A stretch of 64,000 nucleotides of DNA from assembly GCA_050084985.1 (NCBI GenBank), contig JBITNC010000001.1:212908001-212972000 (forward strand). Reading direction: 5' to 3'. Positions within the stretch are counted from its first letter, which is position 1. Each line of letters starts with the position of its first letter. The stretch comes from Nageia nagi. Lineage: Eukaryota > Pinophyta. The position numbers and the translations under genes are program-made. Of the stretch, positions 10,229 through 24,886 are shown piece by piece. Under the pieces are notes generated by a model. That model saw nothing but the letters and a program-made list of their open reading frames with translations, searched no databases and had not been told where the DNA came from.

Positions 10229-13200
10229 TAAGCTTTTTGATTTATGATTGTATATATTATAAATAGTCTTTTAATTTAAATCAATAAAAATTATTTTTTC
10301 TCAAACTTATACATATTTAATGTATTTGAAATAGAAAATGGTGTCAAAAAAGAGCACAAGTGTCCACTTGATTGTTGACCAAAGAGGCCTTCAATAAGTA
10401 TCTTAGTACCAAAAACCTATATACTTGGGAGATAGGGCTATAAAAGAATTATCCCAATATACTTCTCGTAGAAATAAAATTTTCTTCCATCTACTCATCG
10501 ATTTAAAAAGAATATTAGCCTTAAAAAATCTTTGAAAAGATACCAAGAATGGGAAATAAGCATTTGAGGAGATAACTTGGAGATCTATGTATATAAATAC
10601 ATGTATTACTTGAGTCATACACATTAATTTACTCAAGTTCACATGATAAACTTGTTATGTCAATACTAGCCTACATCAACCCCTAGGATCATAATTGATT
10701 ACTTCCTCAATAATTAGATCCAAAATAGAATAATTAATATCTAGCTAGATGAGGATTTTCTATTTACATGGATAGAACAAATGATAAGATCATAAAATTA
10801 TCTATGATTTTTTTGCAATGTTTTTCTATAAGCCTTAATGATAAATTAGGTTTATACAACAAATTGATTGATATTTTTTTTAAATTAGGTCAAGATTCCC
10901 CAATCCTCCTTTATGCAATAATCAAACAAGAGTTTTGATGCCAAGAAGACCAAAAGCTAATGAAAAAAATAATTATAATTTAATCCTATAAGTTAAGATT
11001 TTATGGATTGATATCCAAAAAATCATTACATGCAAGCATTATGAAAGTGTCCTTACATTAAGATAGCTCATTTCTTCATTTTACCAAAGGAAATTCAATA
11101 AATTATAACTATGAATTTTTATAAGCAGTAAGGAAATAATGCATGGGATTTAAAAATTGATAATATTAAGGAAACCATTGAATTAGAAGCAAAATACATA
11201 TGGATAGAAGCTAAATTCCTAACAAATTGGATCCATTTATTTCACTTGCATTGGCCTCACAAAAAACCTAGAATCTTGCTAAATTATGTTGATCATATGA
11301 CTTCAATGTTATGGGAGATTGGTCTTAATAATTGAGGTCATCAATGATTTTGTACTTAAGTATAATACTCATTTGATTTTGTACAATAAAATTATATATG
11401 ATTACAGTTCATTATTTAGTAAAAATTATTATATAAATAATCCTACCAATGTAAAAACAAGGATTGAAAGAATTATTGAATGCCTTAACTAAAGAAGATA
11501 TGAGTTCATACCTTAACCTATAAAAAATGAGTATGTCCAAAATCTCATATAGAGCATGATCCCCCTCATACCATCATTTCCCCCTAAACCTCCATAACCC
11601 TTAGAGATTCCATCTCACCTTATGCTTATTAAATATGATGAGGCTTGAACATCATCATCTATGCCAAAATGCATCATCAAGAAGTTCAAGCATCATCCCT
11701 CAATCTTACCACTTATTTCATATCCTATCCATTATCAACCATCCATTCTAGGACTAGGACTTACTCATTTTGTAGTACAACCTCCATACTTTTACTTTTT
11801 GGATCATAAAGGTTGGGTTATTCTTTAAAACCAAGGTGATCATTACTACTTGGGAATTATAAAAAGTTTTTTGCCCTGATAAAAGTAAAATCATCAAAAT
11901 AATCATCAAGTACATATGTGAATAAAAATCATAAAAATATTTAAACTAAAAGTCTTTATATATATATATATATATATGTTCTTATCTTTAAAATCCTTTA
12001 TACAAATTCTAAAATACTTGCATATGATATTGTAGGTGGTTGATTATACTTTACATATATCAAGCATCATGAGTCACTTGCATTGTATCAATCCTCTCAC
12101 CAATTAGTAGGAAGGGTATTCACATTATAACACCCCTATCCTATGGGAATTATCATCCCTTTGTATCTCATGATCACCTTGTACATTTCCTAGTGACCCT
12201 TTAGGAGACCTTGTCCAAACCCTAAAATTAGAGAAAGACTAATTCAATCAGTTACCCAAAGGTATACAACATCAAATTTTATCCATGGTAGCTTTAACCA
12301 CCATTATAGACAAATTTGATCATGCCTATAATTCCCTAAGGAACTCTCTTCGATTAGAGATTTTTATTGATCACTGACCTTGTTGGAGAACTTATGTAAT
12401 CTATGATATACCTTATAGATAGTTCCTCCAAAATCTCATCTACATGTTCTTCAGACCTAATTTCATATGGATGATATGATTGATGCTCTTATTACCCTAT
12501 TGGTAGTTAGATTTATTAAATTCTATGGGCCACATCTTCTACATCTTGAAGAAGATATTCTTGATGATGTCACCATAGCCCATCTATTATCCATAAACCT
12601 TTGGTGTTGTAATTTCATGTTGTGTATATGTATCACCCATGATTCCACATAATGGGCCATTAATCATACCATTTTCATTCACTATCATTTCCATGCTTTC
12701 ACCCATGATGACTTGTTGTAGGTTCTTACCCAATTAGAAAACCTATAAAAAAATAAAAAATTATAAAAACAAAAAAAATTAAACCTTGCAAAAAAAACAA
12801 AAATATTAAAAATTTAAAAGACCCTTAGAAAATATAAAATATAAAAAACAAAAATACATATATTGTATATATACTTAGAATATATACTTCTAAAGCATCT
12901 TTGCTACTGGGTGCATTGCCCTTATGTTCATATCATTCCATTTTGTTCATTATGTTTAGTCCTTCATCTTGAATGTCATAGTCATTAGATACTAATCATA
13001 ATGAAAGAGGAAACTAATCAAGCTATACATATCCATATATCATACATACTTCCATACAATATTTATTTATGTATATAGTTTTATTTATGAATAAAGAAGT
13101 AGGTAATGAATACTCCATTCGTGTTTGGTTTTTATTGAAAACTCTCATGTCAAAATTTCAAAAACTTAGGATGATAAAAGGACATAATTATGATATATGG

Positions 13201-14619
13201 TAGTATGCTAATAGAATCATATCCTTTTCATATTAAAATCTTTAAATAATCAAGAATTAGATATTTCTTAAGCATAAATTTGAGAATGATTCTTTTACTT
13301 TTTTGCTTCATCTGAACCCAAGAGTTATGATTAAAAAAAATAAGAAGAAGAGAAGATAAAAATAAAACACAATAAAGATGTAGAGTTCTTGGTCCATTAC
13401 AATATCTTCTATTGGCACTATGAACACCTGACTGGTAATAGGGCTAGGCTATAATGGGATGAAGGGGCTAACCTTAACCAAGGCTATGAATGCTTTTTAG
13501 TAGTGAATTTTACCTTACAAAAATATAAAAAGAATCATACCTCATAATTTATATTCTTAGAGTATTCAATTTGTAGATGTTAAGAGAAAGAAATGAACAT
13601 CATTTCACACACTTGAGTCTATAGAAAACTTAAGTATATTATAATCTTGTTTTATTTCATCCCTAGTGGATGATACCAAAGCAAAATATCAATTAATAAG
13701 ACTAGATATTGAAGGTGTTATTCATTAAAATTGTTTATTATATTATATTAATTCATTCATTTCATACCATCATATATAATTATTATTATTACAAAGCTTG
13801 ATAAGTTACCAAAATATTAAGGTGAATGTCTAAATTATTATATTATTTGTAATTACCTTAGATCATTAAGTTTCATACATTCCTAAATGTATTTTACATT
13901 CATATACCATTTGTCCAAGTGTATTTATGTATTCATTAAGTTTCATGCATCTATAAGTGTCTCATAAATATTGTATGTTTTACATTTATACATCCACATC
14001 ATCCATATTACTACATATGTTTATACCAATATATTATTTGTAATCCATGTATAAAAGTAGCCAAGAAAACGGAAAATGATGCATCTAATTCTATTATCCT
14101 ATAAATCAAATCTTTTTTTATAAACATACTAGTCCTATAAAAATATTACTTTACATTAACAAAACTAAGAAAAATAATAAGTGTCATAGTATTTTATTTA
14201 TGATAATGAACATCAAATACTAAGATAGACATATCATTAAAACATGGAATCAACTATTCATACTTTTTATATATCAAAAAATCTTAACACATGCACTTAA
14301 AAATAACCATACATCACAAAACATGATACCAAAAATATGTAAAAAAGTATCATCAACATGCATATAAAAGTTTAGTCTCTCATCATACACATATATGTTA
14401 AAAAATAATGACTATAGCATAAGCTATCCATCACATCCATCTAGAAAAACTAACCATCAATCATAATATCCATGATTACAAAAATAAATAAGGTCATTGA
14501 CTAGTATGTCTAAACATAAGAAATGATCATGCCCATCTCAAAAAATACATAACATTATCTATAAAATAACACAAGTCTAACATGAAATATAAATAACACA
14601 TATTCCACCCATAATTATA
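10229..14619. other. AT-rich sequence downstream of Tat pol, nothing identified
   Basis: Short runs of readable protein occur (for example near 11,060-11,560 and 12,467-12,652), but none forms a domain I can name and all are broken by stops. A (TA)n run lies at about 11,959-11,976, and an A-rich low-complexity stretch at 12,745-12,850. By position it is the 3' part of the Tat element between pol and its antisense PMD frame, perhaps with further old insertions. Confidence 0.5.
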
Positions 14620-16450
14620 TCCTTAAGATCTACCTTCCCCACCATCTATTGGTTTGCTAACTCTACTCTATCTCAAATGGGTAGTACCCATTGAACCTAT
14701 AGGACTCATAGCTTGAGTCACTCTACATATCTCAGATGAACCTACTAGATGCTAAGGAGACACTTTAATAGTAACACTATGAATCTAAGATGATGTAGGC
14801 ATAACATGTCTACCTTGACTACAAGCTACGCCTCATGCTCCACTCATTGAAGGTGTAGGATGCACACTCATGTCTACTATAATATACCCCCTTAGAGGAA
14901 GAGGATAATGGAAATCAATAGCAAAAGTTAGAACACTTATCAACCAAATAGCCATAACACCCATATAATAGTCCCTTTATTGACATATCCCTATGATAAA
15001 TGCTAAATATTAGCTCTCAAATCTAGTTGAAGTACTAGATATACCTATCTGATACCCTTGAATAGACTAAACTATCATCCTAGCCTCATCATTCTCTTGC
15101 CTATAGCAATCCCTCTAAGCTTGATACCTATAATGAGTAGAGTTAGCCTAAGCTAATTAATATTGTAACTCATAGATGTCTCTTAGAAAGGAATAAATGC
15201 TAGGGACCGAAGATGAGGGTACCTCCTCACCTATCACATCTCCCTTAGTGCTTAGGGTAATCTCCTCCTCATTAGGAATCCCTATTGGGACCTTTGGTGC
15301 AACCTCCTCTGGTATGCCTACTGTAGGATCTACCTCATCCTCATCTCTAGCATCCACATCAATATCCACTCTCTATTGTACTTAGTTACCATGAGGCTCC
15401 TCATCCATTTCCTCCATCTCTATCTACCACTAGGAATCAAAACCTTTGTAGACTTCTCCTTAATCACCTCCTCTTGTGTGAGATCTAGCTTAGCATACAC
15501 TAAGCCTATAAATCCTCAACCAAAAGTGTGCCCTCTTACTGATATATCATGAGTTCAAGAGACACATCCTAAACCAACCCAAATTTCCATATTACATGGT
15601 CAAATTAAAAATACTCTAAAAACTCAATTTGCCTACCACTCAAAATCCTAGCCTAATAGATACCTGTAAGCTCAACCTCAACCTCATCCCATGTGAGGTA
15701 TAAATGATATGGCCTAAACCTAACATGATCAAACACAAATTGAGGGAGCATATCTCTATAAAACCTCACATCCCTATAAACTCCATCTATGGAATAAATA
15801 TATAAATCCTCTCTCTACCTCATGATGGCAATTGAGTACTTAGCATGATCAACAAAACTAGGAACTAGTAATCTAGAAGGGCATGCAATTGCAATATGCT
15901 CATAGGCCCATGTCTATAAAGTAATCATCATAGATAATAAAGATTAATGACCATACAAGTAAAATAAGAACTCTTTATAAATCTATGGTAATAAACTTGA
16001 TGCCCATACATAAATGGTATCATGTTGCAACGTATCTACCATAACTGGTAAGAGGGACCATGGAAATTTCCTACTACTAGTATTAGGAAGGGCATGACAC
16101 TGAATAAGCCCCATCAAATAAGAAAATCACATACTACCATATTGATTCTCCATCTAATACTAATAATATCTAATACCAACTGAGCAAAATCTCAAAGATG
16201 ATAGTGTCTACCCTATTAGCTTTGTATAAGTATGATATGGCTAGTAGAGCTCCATCTCGATAAATAGTATGCTAGATCCTCCAACCATGAATTGGAAGAT
16301 GATAGATATGATGAATATACTCTACAGTATCATCTCCCATATTGAGAGATAAAAAGTGGACGTTATGGAATCCCATCTCTTCAACAATGCAACCAAAAGA
16401 GGGTAATCATAATGGATGCTACCCATGAAGGGTCCCATCCAAAATCCCAC
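14620..16450 (-). pseudogene. Plant-mobile-domain (PMD) reading frame, antisense to the Tat element
   Basis: Reading down the minus strand from 16,450, the PMD N-terminal pattern appears (HFLSLNMGDDTVEYIHHIY then LPIHGW). It is followed by RDGALLAISYLY, the Trp-rich middle (WAYEHIAIA) and FYRDMLPQFVFDHVRFRPYH. A linker rich in Asp, Glu, Pro and Thr follows (open 15,157-15,369), then a probable coiled coil (DIYELQY, RYQA, ENDEARMIV). PMD is found both in plant transposons and in cellular MAIN-like proteins. The frame carries many TAG/TAA stops. It lies between Tat pol and the Tat 3' LTR on the opposite strand. The family is fairly sure; the function inside a retroelement is not known to me. 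Confidence 0.75.
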
Positions 16451-19400
16451 ATTTTGAAAGAAAGTATGATCTCTAGCTATGAGAAAATGATTCCCCTTCT
16501 AAAGAATGGATGGGTATCATCCTATATGATCTAAAATGTCATGAACTTTATAGTAATTAATAATAATCTAAGTATAATTTTTTTAAAGACTTAAAATCAA
16601 AGATCGATGATTGGGAGACTAGGTTGTAGGATCATTCGTATTTGATAGTCAAACATCAATGACCCTGAAACCCTTCGACTCTGGCTAGTGACTATGGTTG
16701 GGGATTTGAATTTTTTTTAAAATATGCTAAATAAAACCTAAATTAAAATTTCAAATGGATGAAAATCATTAAAATTATTAAAGTAATTATCCTACGATTT
16801 CTATTTGTCAAATTAGGCAATAAAAATAAAATAATAGGTAAAAAATTAAAAGGGAGGGTTTTAAACCCTACCTTCTCTCTGATTCGCCTCCTTTGGCTAG
16901 CTAGTCCCCTCCTAGGTGGTATCTTGGTTAATAATAGCATTAAACTAAATGTAAAATATGTGCAACAGAGTGGGTGGGAGCAAGAGGGAAAATAAGCTCT
17001 GACCACTCAAGAAAAGATAATAATGAAAATAATAGGTGGTCATTTTTATTTTATATGGGTTGTAGCTTCAAGCATCAAAAATCCTTATCAAATGTTGATG
17101 ATTCATTAGAATCACCAATGATCAATTCAAAAAAAAATTGAAAAGTTTCAAAATAATATTAGGATTTCCTTAGGCTTTCTTAGGCTTATAGTTAACTATA
17201 AATATTAATGAGAAAGTTTGAAGTAAAATAGAATATTTAAATATATTTTTAATGCTTTTTGCATGTTTTTATATAACTAATAATAATCAACTAAGGAAAA
17301 AAGTACATGCAAACCTAAATTATCTTCCTGATCTTAAAATTCAATCTAGATTCCAAATGAACTAATGCAAAATCTAGATTAAACACTTGCACTCAAGAAT
17401 TGCTCATATCAAGAATATCATAAAAATACCAAAAATAATATAAAATAATATTAAAATTATTAAAAAATTCTAAAATATTAAAACATTTATAAAAAAATCT
17501 AAAAACTAAAAAATATGTCAAAGACAAAATGAAATTAAGTTTTTCATTTATTGACTTGGTCCAAATCAAAGGCTTTGAAAAATTCCAAAACTCTTAAGTA
17601 ATTTTAAATGAAAAAAAAAACCCTTATTTTAATAGAGAAAAGAAGGATGGGTTTGGATATGATTAAAATTATTAGACAAGTTAGAATGATCATCAAGTAA
17701 TCCATCTACTAGGACAAGTTAGAATGATCAAAGCTTTGTATTTGCAAGGGAGGTTCTTTATCACATGCTAGCTATGACATACACCTAACTATGATGACCT
17801 AATAATTTAGACTAATTTAAAAAAAAAAACCTTGATAAAATGTAAATAGGAGTTTATTACATCATATGCATATAAATGAATTCCATATTTATTATTATTT
17901 CCGTTAATGATTTAGGATAATTGCATCATATCTTAAGGATAACCTTACCCTTTGTGTGTTGTAGTCACAGATATATGTGATGTATATCGAACCTTGAGAT
18001 ATATTAAATGAACCTTTCTTGAATTAGGCATTATCAACCTTTTGATATCCATCCTAATTCCTTGAGAATTATTTCCTATTCAATCAGTTTTACCAAAGGA
18101 TCCTACACCATACTAGTGCATCCTTTGAAGACTATGCACATAGTGTAAGATTGTCCATCACCTTTCCACCTTGGACACCCAATATAGCATTAAGCTTTTA
18201 TCTATAACCCCTATATAGATTCAAATTTATCCTTTATCTAAGGCAATAATTTATAACTTTGTCCATTACTCAACAACTGAGTTTATACTCTTGAATTACA
18301 AATAATAATTTAGGACCTAGTTCTTGGTCTTTGGCATATCAATGCAATAACTTTATCGACAAGATCCTTCTTATCATTACTCATCTTGGTAATTTAGATA
18401 GAGAGATAAATGACCTTGGTTGAAGATTAGGTTCAACTATACATTCCATAAAAATGCATGGTATAAGTTAATTCATGATCTAAGGAATAACTAACTTATG
18501 CATGATTGGAAATGACTCAATACTTTAATTGTTCATGGATTCTTAAAGATCTATTTGACATCACTCTAAACCAACTCATCCATCAAGTTATCCATCTTAT
18601 CACTAAATCATCTTTTCAATCTCACTTTACTCATTTAGGTTTTAATTTTTTATCTATTAACTATTTGACCATTTAAGTATCTTGAGAGGCTTATGCATCA
18701 AGCATTATCGATTTGCTTAAATGTTATCACTCTAGAAGTTATTCTTTAAAGACTAGTAACATGATCTCAAAATAAAACCAAACTTACTCCTAATTTTACT
18801 ACAAACACAAACCTAGTTGATTCACCCCTTTTACTTGGGTCTTAAACAGTTCTAGAAAGGGATTTTATGCATAACCTATTTTAATATAAACCTATTGTCT
18901 ACCATCAACACTATTCACCAAGCATTTTCTTGAATATCCCAAGATAGTATAACTAGAGTTGTACATTTTCAAAACTAGCTTATTTTAGCTTAATAATTAA
19001 ACCATGACCTTAAACTTGTCAATCATACTATTTGATTTTAGAACATTCATTCTTTGAGTCCCTAAGGATTAATTTTTAAACTATGAGTTATCAAGGATTT
19101 TTTTTCAATGTATAGAGTCAAGCATATTTTATGGTAATCAAGTTTATTCTTACTACTAGCAAAAACTATCGAATACTAAACCATTTTTGATACTAAAGTT
19201 TTTACTTTTGCAACTAAGTAAATCTTATGACAAAGGAATGACTATCATATCCAATTAATAATATTATTTTAAGTTCTTTATCTAACCATATTGAGTATCC
19301 TAAAAATTAAATTCCAACAACATGTCAAATATAGAGCCAAGATTCTATTATCATAAAAATAAATTCTCTCCAAGTTTGCCATTTAGAGAAAAGAGATATA

Positions 19401-21828
19401 CTAAACTATATGTTTAACTTTGTTAGGACATCAACCCCATTAATACTAAGTTTGAGATGGATACTTCATAGTTTTAACATTACTTTTATTAGAATTTTAC
19501 ATTCATCTTAGTTGAAAAATCCTCTTATAGAAACCTACTAGTATATCTCTTGAAAAAAGTTTAGTGATTTATAGATAGATTTTATAAACTTGTTCAACCA
19601 TTAATTTAGAGAGTGTTTGATATAGAGAATCAAATAAGGGTAACAATTTATCAATACTTCACTCATACAATATTACATCAAACTAAAGTCTAAATCCAAG
19701 CCTTTAACAATTTGGCCATACTTTGCAAGAGATCTAATATCTATTTCATTAATAAAAATTGACCAACTAATTTCCCATATCATCTTCTTTATCCTAGATG
19801 AAATCTATATCTAAAATAACTTATACAAAATAAATGAGATATTGCTATCTCAGTGAATCCTAGCAATGCAATTTAACCAATTATGCTTTCTATTTTATGC
19901 ATACATGTTTAAGAATAACCCTTTCTCATGCATAGTATACCAATGATCTTTTGAAAAGCATCAAGTGTAAAATTTATCATCCAAATGTAAGCATGATAAT
20001 AAAATGAGTATGGAACATGAATAATTTTCCCCCATAGTGGTCCATGTAAATGAAGGAGTTGATGTATCTATTGAATGCATGCCAAATTTTGCCATATGAA
20101 TGTAATAGAAATGTCCTATTGTAACTGAGATAAAATCATGTAGAGTAATATATGTATATTATTTTTTCTAGTATGTTTTAATTAATTTAAGTCTTATTCT
20201 TTTTTTTACTACTCTATTACTAGTTTTATTTTTGCTGCAGGTTTAATGGAGGCCTTTCATTGTCTCTAACATAGATAACATCAAACCCAACTACCCTAAA
20301 TTCATCCTAAGCTTAGCAATAGACCCTAATTCAAGAAGACTCTTCTACTATTAAAAAATGAAGGTTCTAACCATGTTTTATAGGTATTAAAATTTGTATG
20401 ATAGTCTTAGTATGAAAATGATGCAATTGTTTAGGTTTATTAATGCAATGAATGAAAGAATTACAAGTTTCTAGCTTGATTCATTTCCTTCTTATAAGCA
20501 ATGTAGATTTTAATAATAAAATGCAATGAAAAAGCACCAAGACTCACTTGTTTAATGCCTAAAAATTAAAACCTCTAAAACCCCATGAAATATTGCCTAA
20601 AACCTTCACCAAAATGCATAGCATGAATGCCTAATAGACCCATAAGGATCACTACAAAAATGGGGAAATAATCAATTCTTTTAACCTACGGTTTAAACCA
20701 AGAAGAAGGTGCCAAAAACTAGAACAAAATAAAACTTGAAAAATTTTTGAAATGAGGAGAAATTATGAGTTTACGTAAGATTAAATACTTGCACAAGAGT
20801 ATTCAAAACACCCACAAAGTTCTCCAAAAAGAGTCTCTTCCTAAAAACTCAAAAATTTACCCCTTTCAATGCCATGAATAGGTACCATCTTGAGCATTAA
20901 TAGCTGATAGATAGGGGGAAAAGAGATGGGATAAGGAGGAAACCTTCTTGCCATGATAGAAATAATGCTAATGGTGCTCCAAGCCTTCATTTCATTAGAC
21001 CTAACCCTGCTCACCCTTGCCTTGAAAAACTAACATGGAGGATGGGAAATGAAACATCATTGCTATGCCTTGGATCCCATTAGTCACTTAGTGACTTTAC
21101 TAACTCCCTTTTTACTTAGTATTTCCACCTACTAGGAGTGGGTAAACATTTGTATAAATAAATTATGCTTCACATCATTGCCTCCTTTGCAATGATTTAA
21201 ATAATTTCAAAAAAGATTCCTTCCTAGCACATCGCTTACCATGGCTTGATGCCTTGTAAATAATAAAATCTAATTTCTCCTTGCCTAGGTTTCCTTCTAG
21301 GGCTTTTAAAGTATCTTAATTTCTCCTTTTTCCTTTAATATACCACCATACACCTTGAAGTTTACTAATAATTAAAGGCTTTGATAGATTTTTGATCAAA
21401 AAGCTCTAGTTTTTAGTATTTTATTTCATTTTATAAGTCCATGCATAGATTTGTCTAAAAATGAATGACACAAACATTGTTATAATTTCAAATCAAATAA
21501 AAATGAAAACTAGGCAAAACTAAGGCATGACACTAATGACTAAGACTCCATCCATATCCTACCAACACAACACATGGTATAGTGATAAATGCCTAAGTTA
21601 CAGCTTGCATTACAAACCTAATTACTTTCAAAACATGTAAAATGTAAAAGAATAAAAAATGAATTTAATCATAATTAAATCAATCAAATTCAAGTCATTC
21701 ATAGGGACTAGGTTAATTCAAAATCTTGACCCAATGTTAAGGAAGCAAGTCTAGAACTTGATTGCATCCCCTCTCAAATAGGCTTGGTTTTATGAAATAA
21801 TTCTTACCTATAAGATGTTGGGTATTCC
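16451..21828. other. AT-rich non-coding stretch, nothing identified
   Basis: I see no frame with a recognisable domain on either strand. The open stretches near 16,743-17,006 lie on both strands over the same bases and look like chance. By position this is the 3' untranslated part of the Tat element, unusually long (5.4 kb), and may hold unrecognised old insertions. Confidence 0.45.
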
Positions 21829-21843
21829 AAAAAAGGGGCAAAA
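21829..21843 (+). other. Polypurine tract before the Tat 3' LTR
   Basis: AAAAAAGGGGCAAAA sits directly before TGTAGACACCC. Purine tracts in this position mark the start of a plus-strand 3' LTR. Confidence 0.75.
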
Positions 21844-22690
21844 TGTAGACACCCAGAAATGACCTTTCTTTCAATAAGTGCAAGAAGGATGAGAAATTAA
21901 AACTAAATTAAAAAATTCTACTATAGTTACCTAAATATCGATGTCTAACTCTTAAATGTGGGTCATCCATACTAATCTCTAGTGTCCAAAGTTGGACACT
22001 AGCAACTTTGAAGTTAGCAAAATCAAAGAAAAAATGGAAAAATTAGGGTGCCCAAGGAAATAAACCTATGAATCTTGGATGACTCATCCTTGATCCTACA
22101 TCTTCCCCAACATGGATAAACCATGTGATAAGGTTGGATGAAGTTTTTTTTCCTACCCTTGCCTCTAAAATAGAAATTTGGTTATCTCAAAATTGTATAA
22201 ATTAAACTTCTTGTAAGGAGAAAAAGATCAACATTTTATGCAATAATACTCTACTAAAATACACTTAGACTTATAATAGGTAATTATATTACATTTTCCC
22301 ATGCTTTCATACTTATATTACAATGTACTTTCATATGTTTTTAACTATGTGAGTAGGAATGCTTTATATGTTTCTTGTTTATGTGTATGCAGGATTTGCA
22401 GGTGCATGATAGCCAGTTTGAGCAAAAGAACACCAAAAGAATATTAAGCAATCAAAGATCATCATTAACATTTTTTTGCAAGTTTTTGGAGACACTATTG
22501 AAAGCTTATAGACATCAATACACCCATTTAGAGGAGGTCCTAGGGAACCTATATCTCCCTCTATTGTAACAAAAGCCCTTATTATATAAGGTACTATTGT
22601 ACATCACAAATCGACATGAGATTTGTCCTTATAAATTGATTATTGATGTCTATTCAAAATTCAATAAAAAAATTATTGTTGGTTGTAACA
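21844..22690 (+). repeat. LTR of a plus-strand element, probably the Tat 3' LTR
   Basis: Begins TGTAGACACCC after a clear polypurine tract and probably ends GTTGTAACA at 22,690. It contains AT-rich promoter-like stretches and a run near 22,600-22,680 that reads like a 3' processing region. The open frame at 22,375-22,569 lies inside it and is not taken as a gene. The first seven bases (TGTAGAC) equal those of the LTRs at 25,794, 29,407 and 57,259, suggesting related elements. The match to the Tat pol at 1-10,228 is by order and strand only, since no 5' LTR lies in the window. Confidence 0.6.
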
Positions 22691-24535
22691 TGCTTTGTTC
22701 TATTTGCTGATAGGGTTATTTTTTGGGCAATACACTTTTTTGTATATTCCCATTTCAGTACATATTTGTGAAATAATGGCATTTTCAAATAGATATTCAA
22801 ATATTTTGTAACATGCTCCATTTATAATAAATTTATAATAATCACATGTTATTAGTAGTGTCGAAACAATCATATTAGATCTATAAATTTTAATGATATT
22901 CAATTCAATGTAAGTAAATCATTTTGTATCATAAAGATTGTAAAATCATATTTTCATATAGCATAATATTTTCCTTATGAGCAATAACTTTACCATATAC
23001 ATAAGCCATATCATGATATCCTTAACCTTTTTGAACTTTTAAAAGTATGATAGCATTGTTGATATTTGAGAGCATCCATAATTTAATTTTAATCATGCCA
23101 TTAATAGCATGATAATGATATATTTACATTTTAGGAGAAAGATTCCATTCAATTGGCATTGAAAAATAACCATTTAGATATTCAATATTCTATTGACATG
23201 TGTTTATACAATGTAATGATGTTATATTATACCAGATTTATAGAGATATAATGGCCTTAAATTTTTATATTTCATTAGTAAAATATGCATTCTATTTAAA
23301 ATAATAGTCATAAGAATATCATATACAATGTTTACTATTCATACAAGATATTCAAAGAAGTAATAGTGGTCTTAATTCATTAATTACAATAAATTTTACA
23401 ATGAATATCATAAACATGATCATGATATAACTAATATCAAAATGCTTGATATAGTTTACCTATACTTACCTACATGCCCTAAGAATTACCAATTTTGCAC
23501 TTTATGATTTTGAATTCTAATTTTTTTCCTTCTAATTTTTTACATATGATTTCTATCATGCCCCCAGCTAAAATTAAAATTTTACTCAGCTAAAACTTAT
23601 ATTGCCTCCAACTAAGAATATATCCATTTTTTCATAATTTCTCTTATTTATTTTTATTTTTTAGATATTTTTTTTATTAAATGCAACTAATAAGGGATGC
23701 AATGACTAGACATAAGACCACATTATATATGAGACATTTGATTAGCATGGCAACTTTGAGAACCTTGATGAGAGATAAAGATAAGAAAAACATTTGACGA
23801 AAGAAGAAGAATTGATGAAATGATGAGGATGAAAAGATGTAAAAAGAGAAAATAAGAAGAAATAGAATATAATAAAAAATATGAAGATGCAAAGATAGCA
23901 TGATTAAAACTTGATAAAATTTACCAATGGTAACCAAATACATGCAAGGAATTGACTCATAATATATAACCTATATGAAATGCATCCTATATGATATGCA
24001 AAATTAAAAATTATAGTATACTAGATTGTGATGGAACCACTACAATATTTAATATATTTTTCTATGAGAATTTGATCTTATTTGATTACATTATCCACTA
24101 CATTTTCCATACCTTGAATTGCTACTTTCTTCATAATATCAATAATTTCAAGTTGCACTAATAGAGATACTATGTTAAATATTTCCATTTGCAAATACTT
24201 ATCAAGGAGTTCAATCTTAAATTGATACTTTCAAAAGGCCAATCTTTTTACATTCTATATTCTTGTAATCGAATCTCAATTGGATCTAATTGAACTAAAA
24301 TTATCTTTATGCTTTTCTTATCAATTTTTTCATTTTCTACTTTGGATGGTGGATCAAATTTTATGACATGGGCATTCTGTTTCAATTTTTCTACAATGTG
24401 GGCATTCTATGTTTTTAAAGTTTCCTAAAATATTACTTTTTGTCGATGTTATTTTGGTTTTGATTGTTTAGGTTGAGTTTGAATTTGAGATTTAGGTTGT
24501 AATTTAGGTTAAATTTTTTGACTATATTATTATTT

Positions 24536-24886
24536 TTATATTTCATTTTTCTCAAATTTTTGTATACAATATTTTCTTACATATGAATCTTCTAATAATG
24601 TATCTAGTTCTTTCCTTATAAATACATGATATATTTCTTTTAAATCAAGATTAGTATAAATTATTAACATCAAAGAAGGATTGGATAACATATGCTTTTT
24701 AATTTTATTGAGTTGATCTTGAGGTGACAAATTTTCAAATGCAATATCATACATCTCAAACTTATCCATATCTTTAAGGTTTAAGTATGTATCATAATCA
24801 ATTTCAGCCATATAGTCATCATCAATATCATCACTATCATTATCAGTATTATTATCACTATCATTATTACTATCATTATCATGCAC
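24536..24886 (-). CDS. Uncharacterised acidic reading frame (116 codons), position of a gag N-terminus
   Basis: This frame is free of stops in an otherwise stop-filled element. It starts with an Asn/Asp/Ser low-complexity run (residues 2-25, coded by a GAT/AAT-like repeat) and continues with a plausible globular part (DTYLNLKDMDKFEMYDIAFE, then LSPQDQLNKIKKHMLS). It lies 0.9 kb downstream of the primer site on the element's own strand, so it may be the start of gag or a leader frame. It resembles nothing I know and does not match the gag of the related element at 55-57 kb. Confidence 0.35.
   Translation of the reverse strand: MHDNDSNNDSDNNTDNDSDDIDDDYMAEIDYDTYLNLKDMDKFEMYDIAFENLSPQDQLNKIKKHMLSNPSLMLIIYTNLDLKEIYHVFIRKELDTLLEDSYVRKYCIQKFEKNEI

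Noticed and set aside
16743-17006. Open frames on both strands (87 and 78 codons).
   Set aside because: They are mirror images over the same bases, with no homology or neighbouring coding signal.
22375-22569. 64-codon plus-strand frame (MQDLQVHDSQFEQKN).
   Set aside because: It falls inside the LTR at 21,844-22,690 and has no recognisable domain.
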